Origin: Alligator mississippiensis
Taxonomy: Eukaryota > Chordata > Crocodylia > Alligatoridae
NCBI RefSeq assembly: GCF_030867095.1
Contig: NC_081824.1
Coordinates: 398,915,329-398,979,328, forward strand
Length of the DNA: 64,000 nt
Direction of reading: 5' to 3'
The position numbers and the translations under genes were made by a program. A model generated the notes under the pieces. The model was given only the letters and a program-made list of their open reading frames with translations, searched no databases and was not told the DNA's origin. Positions 11,942-25,660 of the stretch are shown piece by piece (position 1 is the stretch's first letter; each line of letters opens with the position of its first letter).

Positions 11942-12471
11942 TTACTACTTAAAATATGATTAACTTGTTAAAATAATACCTTAAGTGTAACATCTGCCAG
12001 GGACCTGAGATAGAGTAGTGTTTTGTGGGTTTTATTCTTTCAACATGTAAGAAACTAAAAATATTTATAACATTCAGATGCATTTTTGTCTTACATAGAG
12101 AGGACATTTCTCCATGTTTATGTTCTTTCCCACCCTTTGAAGATTTTTCAAAATTATTTTTTTCCCTTACTTTGGAAAAAAAAAAAGGATATATTTCTTC
12201 TATATATGTAAAACTAGACAGCACTTTAAGAAAAATGCAACTATTGATTTAGAATTAGGTCAATATTGTTTTAGTAGATGCATTCAGGGAATATGGAGGA
12301 ATTTCCTGTACATCAGTTTAGGGCAAGAAAGAACCATCCCTGAATTTTCATAATGTAGAAGATGGTGTCCTGGAACTTGAAGGAATACTTTCTAACAAGG
12401 TTTATCAGGGCTTCATCAAAGATGGATAATAAAAGACCTTTACAATTTGGGAATTTGAATTTGGTCATCAG

Positions 12472-12734
12472 CAGGGATCCTTGTTTTCTCTTATTAAGAA
12501 AAAACCCCCCCAATTTTCATATTTATAAAGTAATCCAAAATCCACACTATTTCCATGATCAAAATGAAACACCACTCTGTGTGTGTGTGTGTATCTAGAT
12601 CTATATCTATAGCTATAGTGTAAAAACACACACAGAGTGGTGTTTCATTTTGACCATGGAAAATGTGGATTTTGCGTTACTTTTTTAATATGAAAATTGG
12701 GGATTTTTTTTATAAGAGAAAACCAGGTTCCCTG
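12472..12734. mobile_element. Palindromic hAT-like MITE, CAGGGATCC family, copy C (complete)
   Basis: Both arms are present. The left end is CAGGGATCCTTGTTTTC; the right end, read in reverse complement, is CAGGGAACCTGGTTTTC. The arms run through AAATCCACA and ATCAAAATGAAACACCACT and back through AGTGGTGTTTCATTTTGA and AATGTGGATTTTG. The centre holds a (GT)n tract and TATAGCTATAG-like sequence at 12577-12640. Flanks are GTCATCAG (12464-12471) and GTAATCAG (12735-12742), a 7-of-8 match. That fits an 8-bp target duplication with the hAT pattern nTnnnnAn. Confidence 0.9.
12577..12596. repeat. (GT)n microsatellite at the centre of MITE copy C
   Basis: About eight GT units are followed by degenerate TATC-like repeats and a complementary ACACACACAG tract at 12627-12637. 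The centre can therefore itself fold back. Confidence 0.85.
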
Positions 12735-13059
12735 GTAATCAGCAGACCTAGCATAGCCCATGTGCAAAGGGCATGATGGTTTCTTCTCAATATAGACATA
12801 AGGTCCACATAGATATTTATTTAAATAAGTCACTACTTTTTATTCATAGATAATGAATATCTATGTTTCATAGGCAAAGGTCCAGATGTCTTTCTTCACT
12901 ATAAAACAATGCCACTGGTAGGTTTTTAGATTCAAAACTAATTGACTGGAAAAAAGGCCATCTCCTAAAGATGACTCCATCCGGATGAAGATCATAGAAT
13001 AATCATAGGTAACACATTTGTTTGTCAGAAACTGGTCCCTAGTAGAGGTCTAAAAGCTG

Positions 13060-14445
13060 TAATTATAGGGTTAATAAAGGTTTCCCCTCAATTTATGCAG
13101 GTTCTTTATATGCTTATTCGCTCTTATGCAATGAGCATATTTAGACCCATAATTCATTATATGTGAGATAAATTTGCTAATATGCGATCAGCATAGACAC
13201 CCCTCCCCCCCTGCACCCAAGCAGGTAAGTCTGTGGTGGAAGGGCAAAGGGCCATGGCCCAACTCACCCCAGCCCTGGCTGCAGTGGCCCTGGGAGTGGC
13301 CAGCGCTAGCTGCCTGCATCCGCTGGGCTGCACCATGCTCCCCCTGTCCACCCCGCACCTGGGCTCCTCTTGTCTGCGCTCACTTCTGCTCCTAGGCTGC
13401 ACACACCCTGGTGCAGGTGGCTGATGTTGGCTGTTCCTGAGGCCACTCCAGCTTGGGCTGGGGTGAGTGCAGACAAATGGAGCCCCAGGCAGTGTGGGGC
13501 ACGGCACCAACCCCAGCCCCAGGAGCAGCCAACACCAGCAGCCTGCAGCTGCTGGGCTGTGCCATGCCCTGGTACAGGCATCTGGTGTCAGCTACTCACA
13601 GGGTCACTCCAGCATGCACTGTTATGAGTGCAGACAAGCAGAGCCCCAGGTGGCATGGGGCACAACACTCACCCTGGCCCTGGAAGCATCCAACACTAGC
13701 TGCCTGTAGCAGTAGGGCTGCACCATGCCCAAACCCCCCAGGGCTCTGCCAGTCCCCATTCACCCCAGCCCTGGCTGTAGTGGTCCCAGAAGCAGCTGAC
13801 TCCAGCTGCCTGCTGCACCATGACCTCATGCAGGAAGCTGGTGTCAGCTGCTCTCAGGGCCGCTCCAGCAGGGGGTGGGGTGAGTGGGGACTGGCAAAGC
13901 CCTGGGTGGTTCGAGGCACAGTGCACCCCAGCTGCTACATGCAGCTAGTGTCGGCTGGTTCCAGGGCTGGGGCGAGTGCCATGCCCTGTGCCACCTGGGG
14001 CTCCGCGTGTCCACACTCACCCCAGCCCATGCTGGAGTGGCCCTGAGAGCAGCTGACACCAGATACCTGCACCAGAGCATGGCGCAGCCCAGGAGCAGAG
14101 ATGAGTGTGGGCAAGCAGAGCCCAGGCACAGGGTGGGGACAGGCTGAGAATGGTGTAGCCCAGGAACTGCAGGCAGCTGGTACTGGTCACTCCCGGGGCC
14201 ACAGCAGCCAGGACTGGGGTGAGTGCCACTCTGTTCCCTCTGCTTTGCTGCCTTATGCAGCCCCAGGAGCAGCACCCCTTCACTAGTCTCATCCTCATTC
14301 CCTCCCTCCCTTCCTCCCCGCTATGGGAACCCACCCCTATTTGCTACATTATAAAGTGGGTTCACTTGATGTGAATTCAATTTATGCACCATTCTCCAGG
14401 AACGCATGCACCACACAAATCAAGGAAATCTGTATAATCCCAGAG
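13060..14445. repeat. GC-rich block of repeat units in both orientations with AT-rich inverted flanks
   Basis: Between about 13200 and 14280 a similar unit recurs roughly eight times. Direct units contain (G/A)TGAGTGCAGACAAGCAGAGCCCCAGG-like sequence at about 13462, 13624, 13879 and 14099. Inverted versions (CACTCACCCCAGCCCTGGCTG, CTCACCCCAGCCCATGC) lie at about 13260, 13353, 13750 and 13995. The outer AT-rich edges look like weak inverted repeats: CAATTTATGCAGGTTC on the left and GAACGCATGCACC with an AAATCAAGG tail on the right. The long frames here, such as one of 197 residues, are GC-driven artefacts with no recognisable domain. Confidence 0.6.
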
Positions 14446-17400
14446 CCAAATTTCACTGGAGGGTTTCTGTGAGTGTCTCCCTAAACTTGCTCTAATAGCT
14501 CGGGAAAAGAATTGAGGGAAAATGTTGTTTCACCAAGTCAAGCATCCTACTGACCCTAGACAAAACTCTTGTGCCTGAGATGGATGAGGACATCAAGATA
14601 TGAATAACTCTACAGCCTATAAATCAAGGTCATATGTTTGTCAGATCCCATGGTGTGATGGCCAAGGAATATTCAGCACATTTCCACTTCAGTGAGAAGA
14701 ATGATTGTTGAAGAACCTCTTTTTCTCTGTTTGCTTCTGGCAAGCAACAGCAACATTCTGCATCTCCCAAAGAGAAGGTTTAAAGTAGCCAGTCAAAATA
14801 ACATTAAAAATCACCCCCACAGTGGTTATGCAAATCATCCATTCACAACCAATCAGCACATGGTAGTTTGTAACATAAGAAAAGCTCGTAAAGTTATGAA
14901 TCTGTTGTTATATTATATCCCCATGCTCCCACCTTCCATTTCATCATATTTCACTATAATAGCGCATTAGATGATACATATCACAGACACAGTTTCTACA
15001 ACAATATTGTAGCAATTTACAGTAATAATAAAAAGCTTGGGACTCTATTTCAAATTTAGCATGAGTGTCTTCTCCCTCAGAATCACCCACATTTGTAATA
15101 TTTTAATATAAATGTAGAGCCTGAAGTGACCCCAATCTATTATTTTGTCTGACCTAAATATACAAATGCAAAGAAGTGGGGAAAATGACAGTTAATCTGC
15201 AAGCGTAGAATATCTGCCTCATTTGACTGAAAGTCATATTTAATGTATAAGCTGATGTCTGGCTGTGGGGAAAGTATAAATGGTTGAGGAGTTTATCTTT
15301 GTGGGAACAGGGATATAATATACTTTATAATATGCTTTATAACATGCTGTATTTTCTTCTGTTACATAATAATTTGATCCATACATTCTGATTAAAGATA
15401 TGAAAGGATAACAGAGAATTTACTCATTCATTTTATACCAGTTATATCATACTGAAGTGCTGGAAGTGAAATGCTTGTCTACATAAAATTATGAGTTAGA
15501 ACAAAAGAAATGCTAGGGGAAAAATGCTTGTCTATTTACAGTTATGAATAAGACAAAAATTTCTGGGACAAAAGTATTACAATTTATGTGCAAAGATTAT
15601 GGGTTTCTTTCATTTTTTTATTCTTGCCATTTCAAAAAAATAACATTTTTAAACAGATTATTTTCCCATATTTTTCTGGTTTTTGAGTTACTTTATTGAA
15701 AAAAACACTTCAAGAATGATAATCCTTGGCAATGATTGGCCTTTGGGAAGGCTAGAATAGAATGTAAAAGATACATTTGCATATGTCAGCTTCACTTTAC
15801 TGAAAAGTAAACAAGCTAAAAAACAAGAAAATCAACATGTATAAACTTCCTTTACCTCTTTTAAATGACTTCTCAACTAGCATTAGCAGCTTTAAAACAT
15901 CCCTTTTGAATGCATGCCTTTTGTCAGAGAAGATTTTGTGGCGGTAATAACAAGATCAAATCATTCCAATAAACCTTAGCGGAAATAACACAAATCTTTT
16001 CTCACTTCTCAATCAAGTTTGAATTTCAATAATCTAATGCTTAATATATGCTTAATAACTGATTCTGACAGGAAAAGATATGATCAAATTTATAAAGCAT
16101 TATTGTCAGCAATCTGTTGATACAAGGATGACAGTCATCTAGTAAATTGGGAAGTCATTGATGACTCTGTAGATGACTGAGAAGACTGATTTGAGAACCT
16201 TATATTTGACGGCAAGATACTTGTGCATATCTTCTATTAATGGTGGGGTGCCATTGAGCATCTGCAACTACACAATACTTTCTGGAAAGGAAACTAATCC
16301 TATGGCATGGAAAACATTGATGACAGGAGGTTTCTATACCACTGCAGCCTTCATTTGTCTTTCAAGCCACGAGAAGTGTTTTTTCTTCATCTGCCTACTC
16401 TGCAATTGAGGACTTTTACTTCTATTTTTGAATAATTAGTAATTTGAAAACATCATCTAGACCTTGCTGCCATGGGTGATCCTACCAAGAGTACAAAACT
16501 ACAGATGGCATTACTCTAGAGGTCACTGGTAGAGTGAGAAACTGTTAAATCTACTGATGACTATACAACCTTAATTCTGCCCCTGAATATTAGGTTGTTA
16601 TTGAATATAACTTCTGATGGATTCCATCTAAACATTCGTATATTCAGACATATAAAATACCTTAACTTTATCTTCAAGGATATTTAAGAATTCTATTGCT
16701 CATCATTTATCCTTAATGTCATTAGCTATTACTTCTTATAAAAAAGCCTACAGAAACTTCAAGTCTTCCTAGTACAGGGGATCAGTGTTCAAAAAGTGTC
16801 ATATTTGTAAATTGGCACCCACTAAAACAGAAGAACAGTATGAATATATTTTGGTTTTAAAATCATCAAACAAAATTTGCATTGCATTTAGCTTTAACTA
16901 GAGGCTTTGTATTTCACACACCTGATGGCGACCAGATGGCAGGTTAGAGTTTAGTAACTCTCAAACAATGAGAAAAAAATGAGAAGTAATCAGAAAGAGT
17001 ATTATTCCATGGTATGATAAATTACATTGAAAATATTGAATAGTTGTAGTTACCAGAGCTTCAGAGTACTATGGAATTTCTCGCTCTATTTTATGAACCA
17101 TTAAACCGTTCAAGATAACTATTGCTTCTAGATGTCATCCATTAATCAAAACAGGCCAATGGCAGTAAAGTGATGGATATCAAGCCATGTAAGGGATTTG
17201 ATCATAAGACACAAGCTAAAATAGTGACAAGGCAGAGATAAATGTTTGTGTTCAGATTAGCATCCCAAGGTCAGAGTGCCTAAGCATATCAATGAGGAAT
17301 TTTCAGCCAACACTTTGAGAATCTTAATTTAAAAAGGTACAACAGCTAAGTGAAGAAGAAATAGAATTTTAATTAAGTTGTCTGTTATGATTGTCTATGA

Positions 17401-18869
17401 AAACATTTATAATAAATTAATCACAAAGAGACTGAATTTTGCTTGCTCCTGTAAAATATCAGATTTTGTTCTGAGATTTATTGTCATTGTATCATTTATG
17501 TAACCAGAAAGTTAATAAAACATTTTTAAAAACCTGTAAAATAAACCAACAGCCCAATAGAGTATATTTTATTGGAAAAAAACAGGAAATAAATAAACCT
17601 TGACATGTATATTATGGAAAAATAATCCTAAAATAATTGTATGCACATACAACTTCCTGTTAAGCTTATAAAAAAATAACATTTGATATTCTATTTGTAG
17701 AAGATAATGAGAGAGAGAATTGGAATGAGATTTGCACAGCAAACTGGCAAAAAAAAAATCACCAGCTTCTCCAAAGCATCCTGTTTTCTATATCTGTAGT
17801 ATATACTGATTTACTTGTGTGTCCAAGATACTGTAAATATAATTTTCATCCATACAGTCAGAAAACTGGGATAGTTCACTTCTCATATTAGATTCTCAAT
17901 GCATGTAGTTGCTGATTTAACAAGATGCTCAGCAATGCATGCTTGTCTATTTGAGATCAGGGTCAAGCCCATGGGGCACATTTTTGGGTTTTTTTCAGTG
18001 TATTGTTCTTCCAATTTCTTTCTGTGCATTCCATAAGCTGCAGTCACAGGGGAAAAAATATTTGAAATCATGAGTAATTCACTCCATCTATAATAACTAT
18101 AGCAAAATTGATTTTGTGAATTGGTCTGTATAGATCATTTAAACCCTTCATACTCATAACCAAAGTCAGCTGGATTAACTAGCCTTGTGATTCTTGTGTA
18201 AACATGACATGAATAGATGCATCGTTTCTAAACTTGCAAACAAAATAATGTTTTTTTTTTCTTAAAATAATGAAGACAATGTCTTCCTTATGTTATTTTA
18301 GAACATGTAATGTAATTTATAACAAAGAGTTTGTATTTTTCAGGGCATCCATTAAAAAGTTGTTATTCCAGACTGTCCGCCTAAGTTTAATTTTAAGCAT
18401 TCTAGACACAGAAAAAAGAAAAAAAATGGTTGCTGATGCAAATCTCTTACTTCCAGGTACATAGCCTTCAAACGTCTGTAAGTCTTCATATAATCAGTGG
18501 AAGTATTGTGCCTATTTTGGAATACTGATAAAACATTATGTATACCATCTCTTTTAGCTATTATAGATATGTATTGGGAAAAGTAATGTGAAAAGCATGC
18601 TTAGAAAAATTTAGATATATTTATGAGAATAAAAGCTTATTTAGTAAAACAATATATTTAAATATTAAACTATAATTTCTGGCATAGAACAGAGGTATAC
18701 AATATAAGAGCACAACTGTTATAGTCCCCCATGTTATTCTCATATGCGCTTATATAGAAGTATGATATACTTGAAAAACCACAGGGCAAGAATAATATTA
18801 ATGGCTGATATCCATATCTCAGGAGTTTTGTAGTCATATCCCCTGGGGGGTGGGGAGGAAGGACAGGTT
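14446..18869. other. AT-rich noncoding stretch, nothing recognised
   Basis: About 4.4 kb was read on both strands without finding a recognisable gene, LINE or DNA-transposon end. Frames are short and have no domain resemblance. Confidence 0.55.
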
Positions 18870-18905
18870 GTGCATGTGTGTGCGTGTGTGTGTGTGTGTG
18901 TGTGT
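18870..18905. repeat. (TG)n microsatellite
   Basis: The tract is imperfect at its left side (TGTGCATGTGTGTGCG) and pure for about 10 units after that. Confidence 0.95.
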
Positions 18906-18929
18906 TATCTAACATTTTTTATTAAAGAC

Positions 18930-19765
18930 TTGCATGACAGTATAGTGACAAATAGAAGGGTTGCAAGCAGTTTGCAGAATAACATCAACTTTTAAAGGGA
19001 TCTTGATAAATTTGAGAACTGAGCTATAGAAAACAAAGTGAAATTCAACAGACAAATGGAAGAAAAAACAAATGCACAACTTCTAATTGGAGGTTACCTG
19101 GCTTGGCAATAGCACTGGAAAGAAGTATCTGGAGTTAATGTGAATCACAAACTTACTGTAAATGTGAAATATGATGCTGTCCCCAAAAACCTATTCAAGT
19201 ATGAGTTGCACTAACAGAACCATTGCATGCAAGACAAAGGAGATTATAGCACTCTACTTGACATTGATTAGGACTCAGATGAAGTACTGTGTCCAGTTTG
19301 GGACATTACATCTTAAGAAGGATATAGAAAAACTGGAGACAATCCAGAAGTAACTGACAAAGATGGAAAATGCTTGGAATGCAAAACATACAGAGAAAGG
19401 TTGAAGGAAGTATGTATGCTTAGTTTGGAGAAAAAGAAATACATTGAAAACAAGATAGTACTTTTTAAATATTTAAAAGGTTATCATCAAAAGATAAAGA
19501 TAGAGAAAGAAAATGTTTTCCCTTGCCAGAGATGGCAGTACAACAGACAAAAGGCTTAAAATGCAACAAAGAATTTTTAGATTAAATCATGGCGGGGAGT
19601 GGGGGACAGGGATGGGGACAGACCCCAAACAACAACAGCAGCAAACAAAAATACCAGAACTTTCTAGGCCTAGGAACAATAGAAACATAGAAAAAAAGCA
19701 TGTTAAGTTATGTTATCGCCTTCACTGGAGGTTTTAAAAATGAGGCTCATTGGGCTACAATCTTG
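18930..19765 (+). mobile_element. Old, diverged CR1 LINE fragment
   Basis: Order and content follow the CR1 C-terminal region but with heavy decay. About 19005-19050 is GDLDKFEN-like. 19190-19350 reads NRTIACKTKEIIALYLTLI and MKYCVQFGTLHLKKDIEKLETIQK, matching the [29 protein letters not shown] block. 19400-19500 reads LSLEKKKYIENKIVLFKYL, the RLRGDLIAAYKYL block. Near 19725-19760, GGFKNEAHWATILAG-like sequence is the C-terminal end. The frame changes and stops show it is ancient compared with the CR1s at 26-28 kb. Confidence 0.8.
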
Positions 19766-19784
19766 GCTGGTTTAGGAATCAGTG

Positions 19785-20165
19785 GCAAGGTGTAGGTGGT
19801 GCATGGGGGTGCATGTGCACCCCCTGAGAGTGCTGGTGCACCCCCTGACTGGCTGTACTACCCACTTAGGCAATGGGTAAGGGGAGGCAGGTGGGAGCAC
19901 TGGTGCTCCCCCTGCGAGTGCCAACCGGGGAGTGGGAGCAACAGACATAGGCCGTGGCCACTTCCAGAAGTGCCGCAGCCACATCTGGGAGTGCCACAGC
20001 CGCTTCTGGGAGCAGCACAGCCACTTACTGGATGGTAAGTTTTGCTGTGGGGGGGGATGCCCCCCAGTTGGTGAGTTTAGCTGTGGAGGGAATCCCCCGG
20101 TTACTGACTTGTCACTGGGAGGGGCACATGCCCCGCCCCTCACTAAGGTGGCACCAGTCACACGT
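19785..20165. repeat. GC-rich minisatellite-like stretch
   Basis: Short related motifs recur: GTGCACCCCCTGA appears twice near 19815-19850, and variants of GGGAGTGCCACAGCCGCTTCT occur three or four times at about 19955-20035. The stretch is a sharp GC island in AT-rich DNA. Overlapping frames on both strands have no recognisable domain. It lies directly after the old CR1 and may be an independent repeat family. Confidence 0.45.
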
Positions 20166-22619
20166 GTTAGAAATGGTAGATCCTACAACTGTGCTGGTGG
20201 TTGGACTGAAAGACTGCTGAGTCCCTTTCAAGCTTACAGTGGTTATAAGCATTGGGACCACAGTTGTAACCCTTACTCATATGAGTATTATAACAAGGAA
20301 TAAAATATTCATATGAGAAAGTATATTGGACAGAGCTCTTGCTGCCTTCCTTCTATATTTCTTCCTTCTACATTTCTTTTTTTAGGAAAATATTTCTTTC
20401 TTTGCTTACTTTCTCTCCTTTGCATAAAAAAGGCATACTTTAAATTTCAAATGATTAGTTCATTTGACTCCTGATCTTTAGAGATTCTAGAGACTGTTGT
20501 AGAGGAAATCTCTCTGCAACCATCAGCAGACCAGTGCAAGAAAAAAGAAATGTAATAATTATTAATCATTACGTGTGAAATATATATGCAGGGTTTAAAT
20601 GTTAACATGACTGCTATCTTCTTGTCTTCCATTTCATTGTAATGCTGAAAGTATTTTTGCACATTTGGGACTGAAAAAGAATATGCAGTTCAAAGTTATA
20701 AGAAAGGGAAATTGGTTAGGAAACTTGTTTCTAAAAAAAGGATTGGTATGACTTTGTCTCCAGGGAGATCAATGAAATAATGCACTGTATTTAAATGTTT
20801 CATCCAAGGAAAAAGAGAACAATATTAATTACAGCCCTTAGCTCATTTCATGGTAATCCTTTGGTAATTATAGTTCAAGCGAAAGAACAGAAGTAATTTA
20901 AAGACATATTTCTTCATAAGATATCTAATTTTTTATTTTTTTCTTAGAAAAGGGTACATTTCAAAGGAGGATTTTGTCTTAAAGATGGATGGGCCTTATT
21001 TTGCACAAAGCAAGCACAATCCCAAATTGTAAAGGGATATAAAAGAACTTTACATCCTGTTTTAATACATATACACGCATATTTGTGGTTATATTTAGTA
21101 GCTGCATCAGTAGTAGAGCTTTTTATTGACAGATTGTTTAGTGACACCAAACTAAATAGCAGTGACAGAATCACTGCTAGCAAAACATCATAAAAATAGC
21201 TAACATGTTCTACTAGAATATTTACCTGAAACACAATCTAAACTTGCATTGTGGAAAAAATCTTCAAGAGGTGGTAACAAGAGGGCCATACTTTTAGCCC
21301 AGCTTTACATTAGTTTAAACTAGTGTAACAAAAAACAAAACAAAACAAAAACAGGCTCAGTTATTGGATAGGAAGAGATAGAAGAGAAAATAATCCACAG
21401 TCCAATTCTACTTCAGTTCAATAGAAAAATGTTATAGACTTTAACAGGAGCCTAACTAAGCCTATGCTTTATTAATGAGTTTTCTTAGAACACTAGTTCT
21501 TCATTTAATGTCCATTCAGGATCCTCACTCACACAAAGAGACCCTTTGGCTTCAGTTGAAGATCACAAGGCTTCACAGCAACTACTCGTGTAACCAAGGA
21601 AGGATGGAGTAGTTTAGTCTTTCTGACTGTGGTTTAAGAGTTGCAATAGAACATTTACTCCGTAATCTAGTTGTCCTTTGGCCAACTGGCGTCTATTATT
21701 TTTCAAGTTTTTAATGGCATCATAAACACCAGTTGGTTAATTGGTACCTTGTGCCACAGAATTTAAGGTGCCTTCTATTTTCTACATTTTTTTCCCCTTT
21801 TATAAAACATGGGAGGAAAAAAAAGCATCATCTCCTCTTAAAATTAATGTGAATATTAGGTTTCTAATTAAATGCCCAAGGCCAAAAAATGAAAATGATA
21901 AAATTCAGTGTCCTCTTGAGCCTGCATGTTGCAACATTTTTCTTGCGTTATGACATTTTATGCAAGATACCTACTTCTCTAAATATGTAGACAAATGTGT
22001 TATTCCTTTGCATTTGAGAAACAATGTGTTCATACCCTTAAAAAGCTAAATCACAATGTAGATGCACAGGAGATGTAAATGTATTTATGTGGATACACCA
22101 CATTAAATGTTTATATGCTATATTATTGTCCCCATTTCTTGAATTCTGAGTGTTCAAATGTGCAATCTTTAAAGTATTTTAATATATAGTACTGGAAAGT
22201 GTTTTTTTTTTAATTTTATATGAATAATAATTAGGTTGATTGTATAGGCTTAATAATGAAGGAAGCAGAAAAAAAGCTAGTTGACGTTGTTAGTCTTTGG
22301 AAATGTTTCATATGGAAAGAGCATCCTTTGCACATCTGAGTATCCTGGTTACTGCAGCTATTCTTGTTGTTACAAACAACTTTTCCACCACATCTAATCT
22401 CATGGCAACTGGGACCATTTTTTTTTTTTCAAACAGGTTGACTTAGAGCATCCTTAAGAACTATTACATCAACCAAGAGAATCAAAATACACACAGCATT
22501 CTAGGGAATTTTTTCATCTTCCTACTAAATATGTGATATGAAGCTCATTGAAATCCTTGCCACTTTTCTCACTGACCTAGGTGGTTCTGGTTTAGGCACA
22601 TAGGAAAGTATTAATGTTC
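20166..22619. other. AT-rich noncoding stretch, nothing recognised
   Basis: No gene, named repeat or terminal inverted repeat was recognised. Small A-rich simple sequence lies at about 21328-21352 and poly-T at 22201-22212. Confidence 0.55.
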
Positions 22620-23165
22620 CCTTATGGACACCAGCAGTTGGAGTGGCCTGAGGACTAATCTATAGGGTTTCTGCACTGCAGCCTGCATCAGGTCTGTAAA
22701 ACTCAGGTCCTGCCCTGGAGCCCTTGTTAAATTTGGCTGACCCAGCTACAATAATCAAGGCCAGCTGACCTCCAGTCCCTTCCCTCTGATTGGTCCTGAA
22801 GCTGTTGTTAAGGATCTCCTTCAACACCTGAGCCTTGCTGCATAACATGCTGGCCTTCAGTCTCGGAGCAGCTTTTGTCTTAGTAACATCTCTGGCTCCA
22901 TGGTTCCTGACCTTGCTTTTGGCTTATTGCTAGATTTTAGCCTTGGAGTTGCCCTGTAGACCTGACTCCTGGTTTGACTCACTCTCAGACTTTGCCCTTG
23001 GATTATCATTCAGATTTGGTAACTAGGCTTCTGATTTCTGGCTTCTTACCTGGGCTTGGAATTTGGCTCTGACTTGTGGTTTTTGACCCCTACCCCTACA
23101 ACTGCCAGATCCACACCAAGCTCTACTCACTAGGCTGGCCAGCCTGGTAGACCATGACATGATCA
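22620..23165. other. C/T-rich repeat-like segment of unknown class
   Basis: The segment carries many short variants of CTGACT, TTGGCT and GACTCTGG-type motifs at about 22850-23100. Such composition occurs in noncoding parts of some reptile retroelement fossils. No paired ends, primer site or coding remnant are visible, so no family is claimed. Confidence 0.3.
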
Positions 23166-24784
23166 ATGGGAGGCTTTGAATGATTTAATTTGTTATGTGT
23201 TGCATGTATTTTTATTGGCACAGAAATGCACCTCCTGTACTAATAGGCTTTGAAAAAAAAATCACTACTTGAAAGTCAGTGCAATGTTTCCTGCTTAAGA
23301 ACTAGAGTATTGTAAGATCCAACTTAGTGGCAGTGGATTTTTTCCAAATCTGAATCTTAGCTGAGATAATTCAGCATTCTTCTAATAACCTGGCAATAGA
23401 TTAAGGCTGTTGCGTATTGGTTAAAATATTTTAAGTGTCCAGGCAGGGAGATTTGAACCTTTTAACTAGCTTCTTAATCTTCGAGTCTTGTATGATTAGA
23501 ACTGTCATACACTGTGTTCAGGAAAGCTATACTTATGCTGGATTGAAGGCATTCACTCTAAAACCAGTAGATTTTCCTAATTTAAAAATACTATTTAAAA
23601 ATAATTACTTATTGGTGTTTTCTAAACAAATTTAATTTATTATATGTGTCTACTCTGGAAGCATAAGTCAACAAGAAAGAGAAACTGCATTTTGGGCTTT
23701 CCCTGTCATATTCTACTGGTAGATGACAAGTATGACAAGCTGCTGAGAACAGTACTGTTTTACAATAGTATTGCCCTTCTGCCAGTCCAGAGATGGCTCA
23801 CTGCATAATGTAGGAGCTTCAACCATGGTGCTAGGCACAGACAGCAAACAGACCCCTACTGAGCACTGCAATACTTCTGTCTAATATTTTTTTTTAGATT
23901 TTGAAGGTTCCTGTTAATGTGGTATCTAAATGCGTGTGCAAAAGCCTGATAGTGGCTGACCATATGCCTTCCATTCTCTCCTGGCAACCCTGAAAGACAC
24001 TGAACCTCGAAAGTCTAGCAGAGCTGCTGCCTGTGCTCTCCAAAGGAAGCTGAAAAAGAACACTGAGGCCCCCTCCCTCTTTGCTTCAACTGGCCCAGAA
24101 GGACAAAGTGCATGCCGAATCCTTTTAACATCAGGTTCGTCCTCATCAATAACACTATTTGAGCCATAAGATTTTACTGTACAAAGAAATGTAAGCCTGG
24201 TCTATATTAACTTTTTTTTTTTTTTTGGTTTATTAGCACAAAAGGCAGACAAGAAAAAACCCAGGAATATAAAGGCTGGGATTTTCAAATGGTTCTAGGA
24301 AAGTTGGGACCTAACTCTCAGTAAAATGTCAGTAAGAGTTCATAGACAATCTTTCTTAGAGTTTTTTATGAAAAACTTTCTAGAATTGATTTTTGTTTTC
24401 ATTAATTATTCTGCAGAAGCAGCATTTGTGTTTTTGGTACATGACACACATCCTTTACATTTACAAAGCAGCAAAAAAAAAGTCTAATAATTTTTTTTTT
24501 TCCCCTTCTTACTGTAGATGCTAAACTACCAACAGACTGGTACAGAAAACCCATACCTCTGAATTGCCATGAATTTCATTACTTTGTAAACTTACTCATA
24601 TAATTATGCTTATTGTCAGCATCTTAAACTTAATAAGCATAAGTGAAATTATTTATCTGTAATGTACTATAATACAATAAAATATTTTTCCACATGGAGC
24701 TATTCCCCATTTTACTGTTACAGTGGTATTCTGTGGCAGGTTCTTAGTCTTCATACTGCTTGTACAGACACACATACATAGCAA

Positions 24785-24820
<36 letters not shown>

Positions 24821-25019
24821 CTATATATAAAATTGGAAGTATACTTGCTTCATGTTCTGCTTAGGATGTGTTAACTGCACTTAAAACATGAGTATCTGCA
24901 CATTCAAGCAGGAAAACACATGCTAAGTGCTATCGTATGATTGTATATTTAGGACTTTTTGGGCAACGAATATGCCAAGAATCGTGTTAAGTAATGCATG
25001 TTATGCTATTGTGGATCTG
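23166..25019. other. AT-rich noncoding stretch with simple repeats
   Basis: Contains poly-T at about 24211-24226 and 24491-24502. No gene or named repeat was recognised. Confidence 0.55.
24785..24820. repeat. (TA)n(TG)n microsatellite
   Basis: About 10 TA units pass directly into about 9 TG units. Confidence 0.95.
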
Positions 25020-25405
25020 CTCCATAGAGATCATGCCAGAGGTCCTCATTTGGTCTGGTACAGTGTTGGGGCTGGGACCGCCTCTAGTAAACCAGGAAGA
25101 CAAAACAAGCTACCAAGCAGTCTGGAACCAGCTTTGGTGCAGTGGAAGGGGTGGGAAGGACAAAACATCTGTTCATTGCTCCCAGCCCCCTCTCTACACT
25201 GGAGTTGGCTGAAGATTTCTGTGTGGTGCAGGGAAGAAGAGGGGTCTGGAAAAGACAAGTAGCTATTTGTTGGTTGCAGCCCATTACTGCATTGGAGCTG
25301 GTTCCAGACTCTGGTGTGCCTGGGGGCCAGGGACTGACAATCAGTTGTCTGTCAACCACACAGCTGGCTCTAGCCCTGTCCAATGGGCTAAGATCATAGT
25401 ACACA
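25020..25405. other. GC-rich segment with recurring GGAGCTGGTTCCAG-like motifs
   Basis: Variants of CTGGA(A/G)(C/T)(C/T)(A/T)GCT occur at about 25120 (TCTGGAACCAGCTTTGG), 25198 (ACTGGAGTTGGCTGAAG) and 25291 (ATTGGAGCTGGTTCCAG), in both orientations. This suggests degenerate repeat units of about 85-95 bases. No domain is recognised in the overlapping frames. Confidence 0.35.
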
Positions 25406-25660
25406 TTACCGTGCAACTTCTCAGAAATCTTTCCAACTCATAGTAATACTTACTATGACATAAATAAAACACATCCTATGCGTAACATGCCACAAGGCTG
25501 GAAACTGTCTAGTGTCTTGCACCAATTCTTAGGATTCATAGCCTCTTTTAACCAACGTTAACATAGGATGCAGCATTCTTATTTTACAATCTTAATTTGT
25601 ATAAATTTTAAGAGTTGATGATTTATCTGTTTAAATGTTTTGTTTTGTTTTTTTCTAGCA

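Noticed and set aside
13453-14046. Long open frame (197 residues) in the GC-rich block, with other long frames on both strands
   Set aside because: All six frames are unusually open because of high GC and repeat units; the translation has no domain and consists of repeated unit translations in both orientations.
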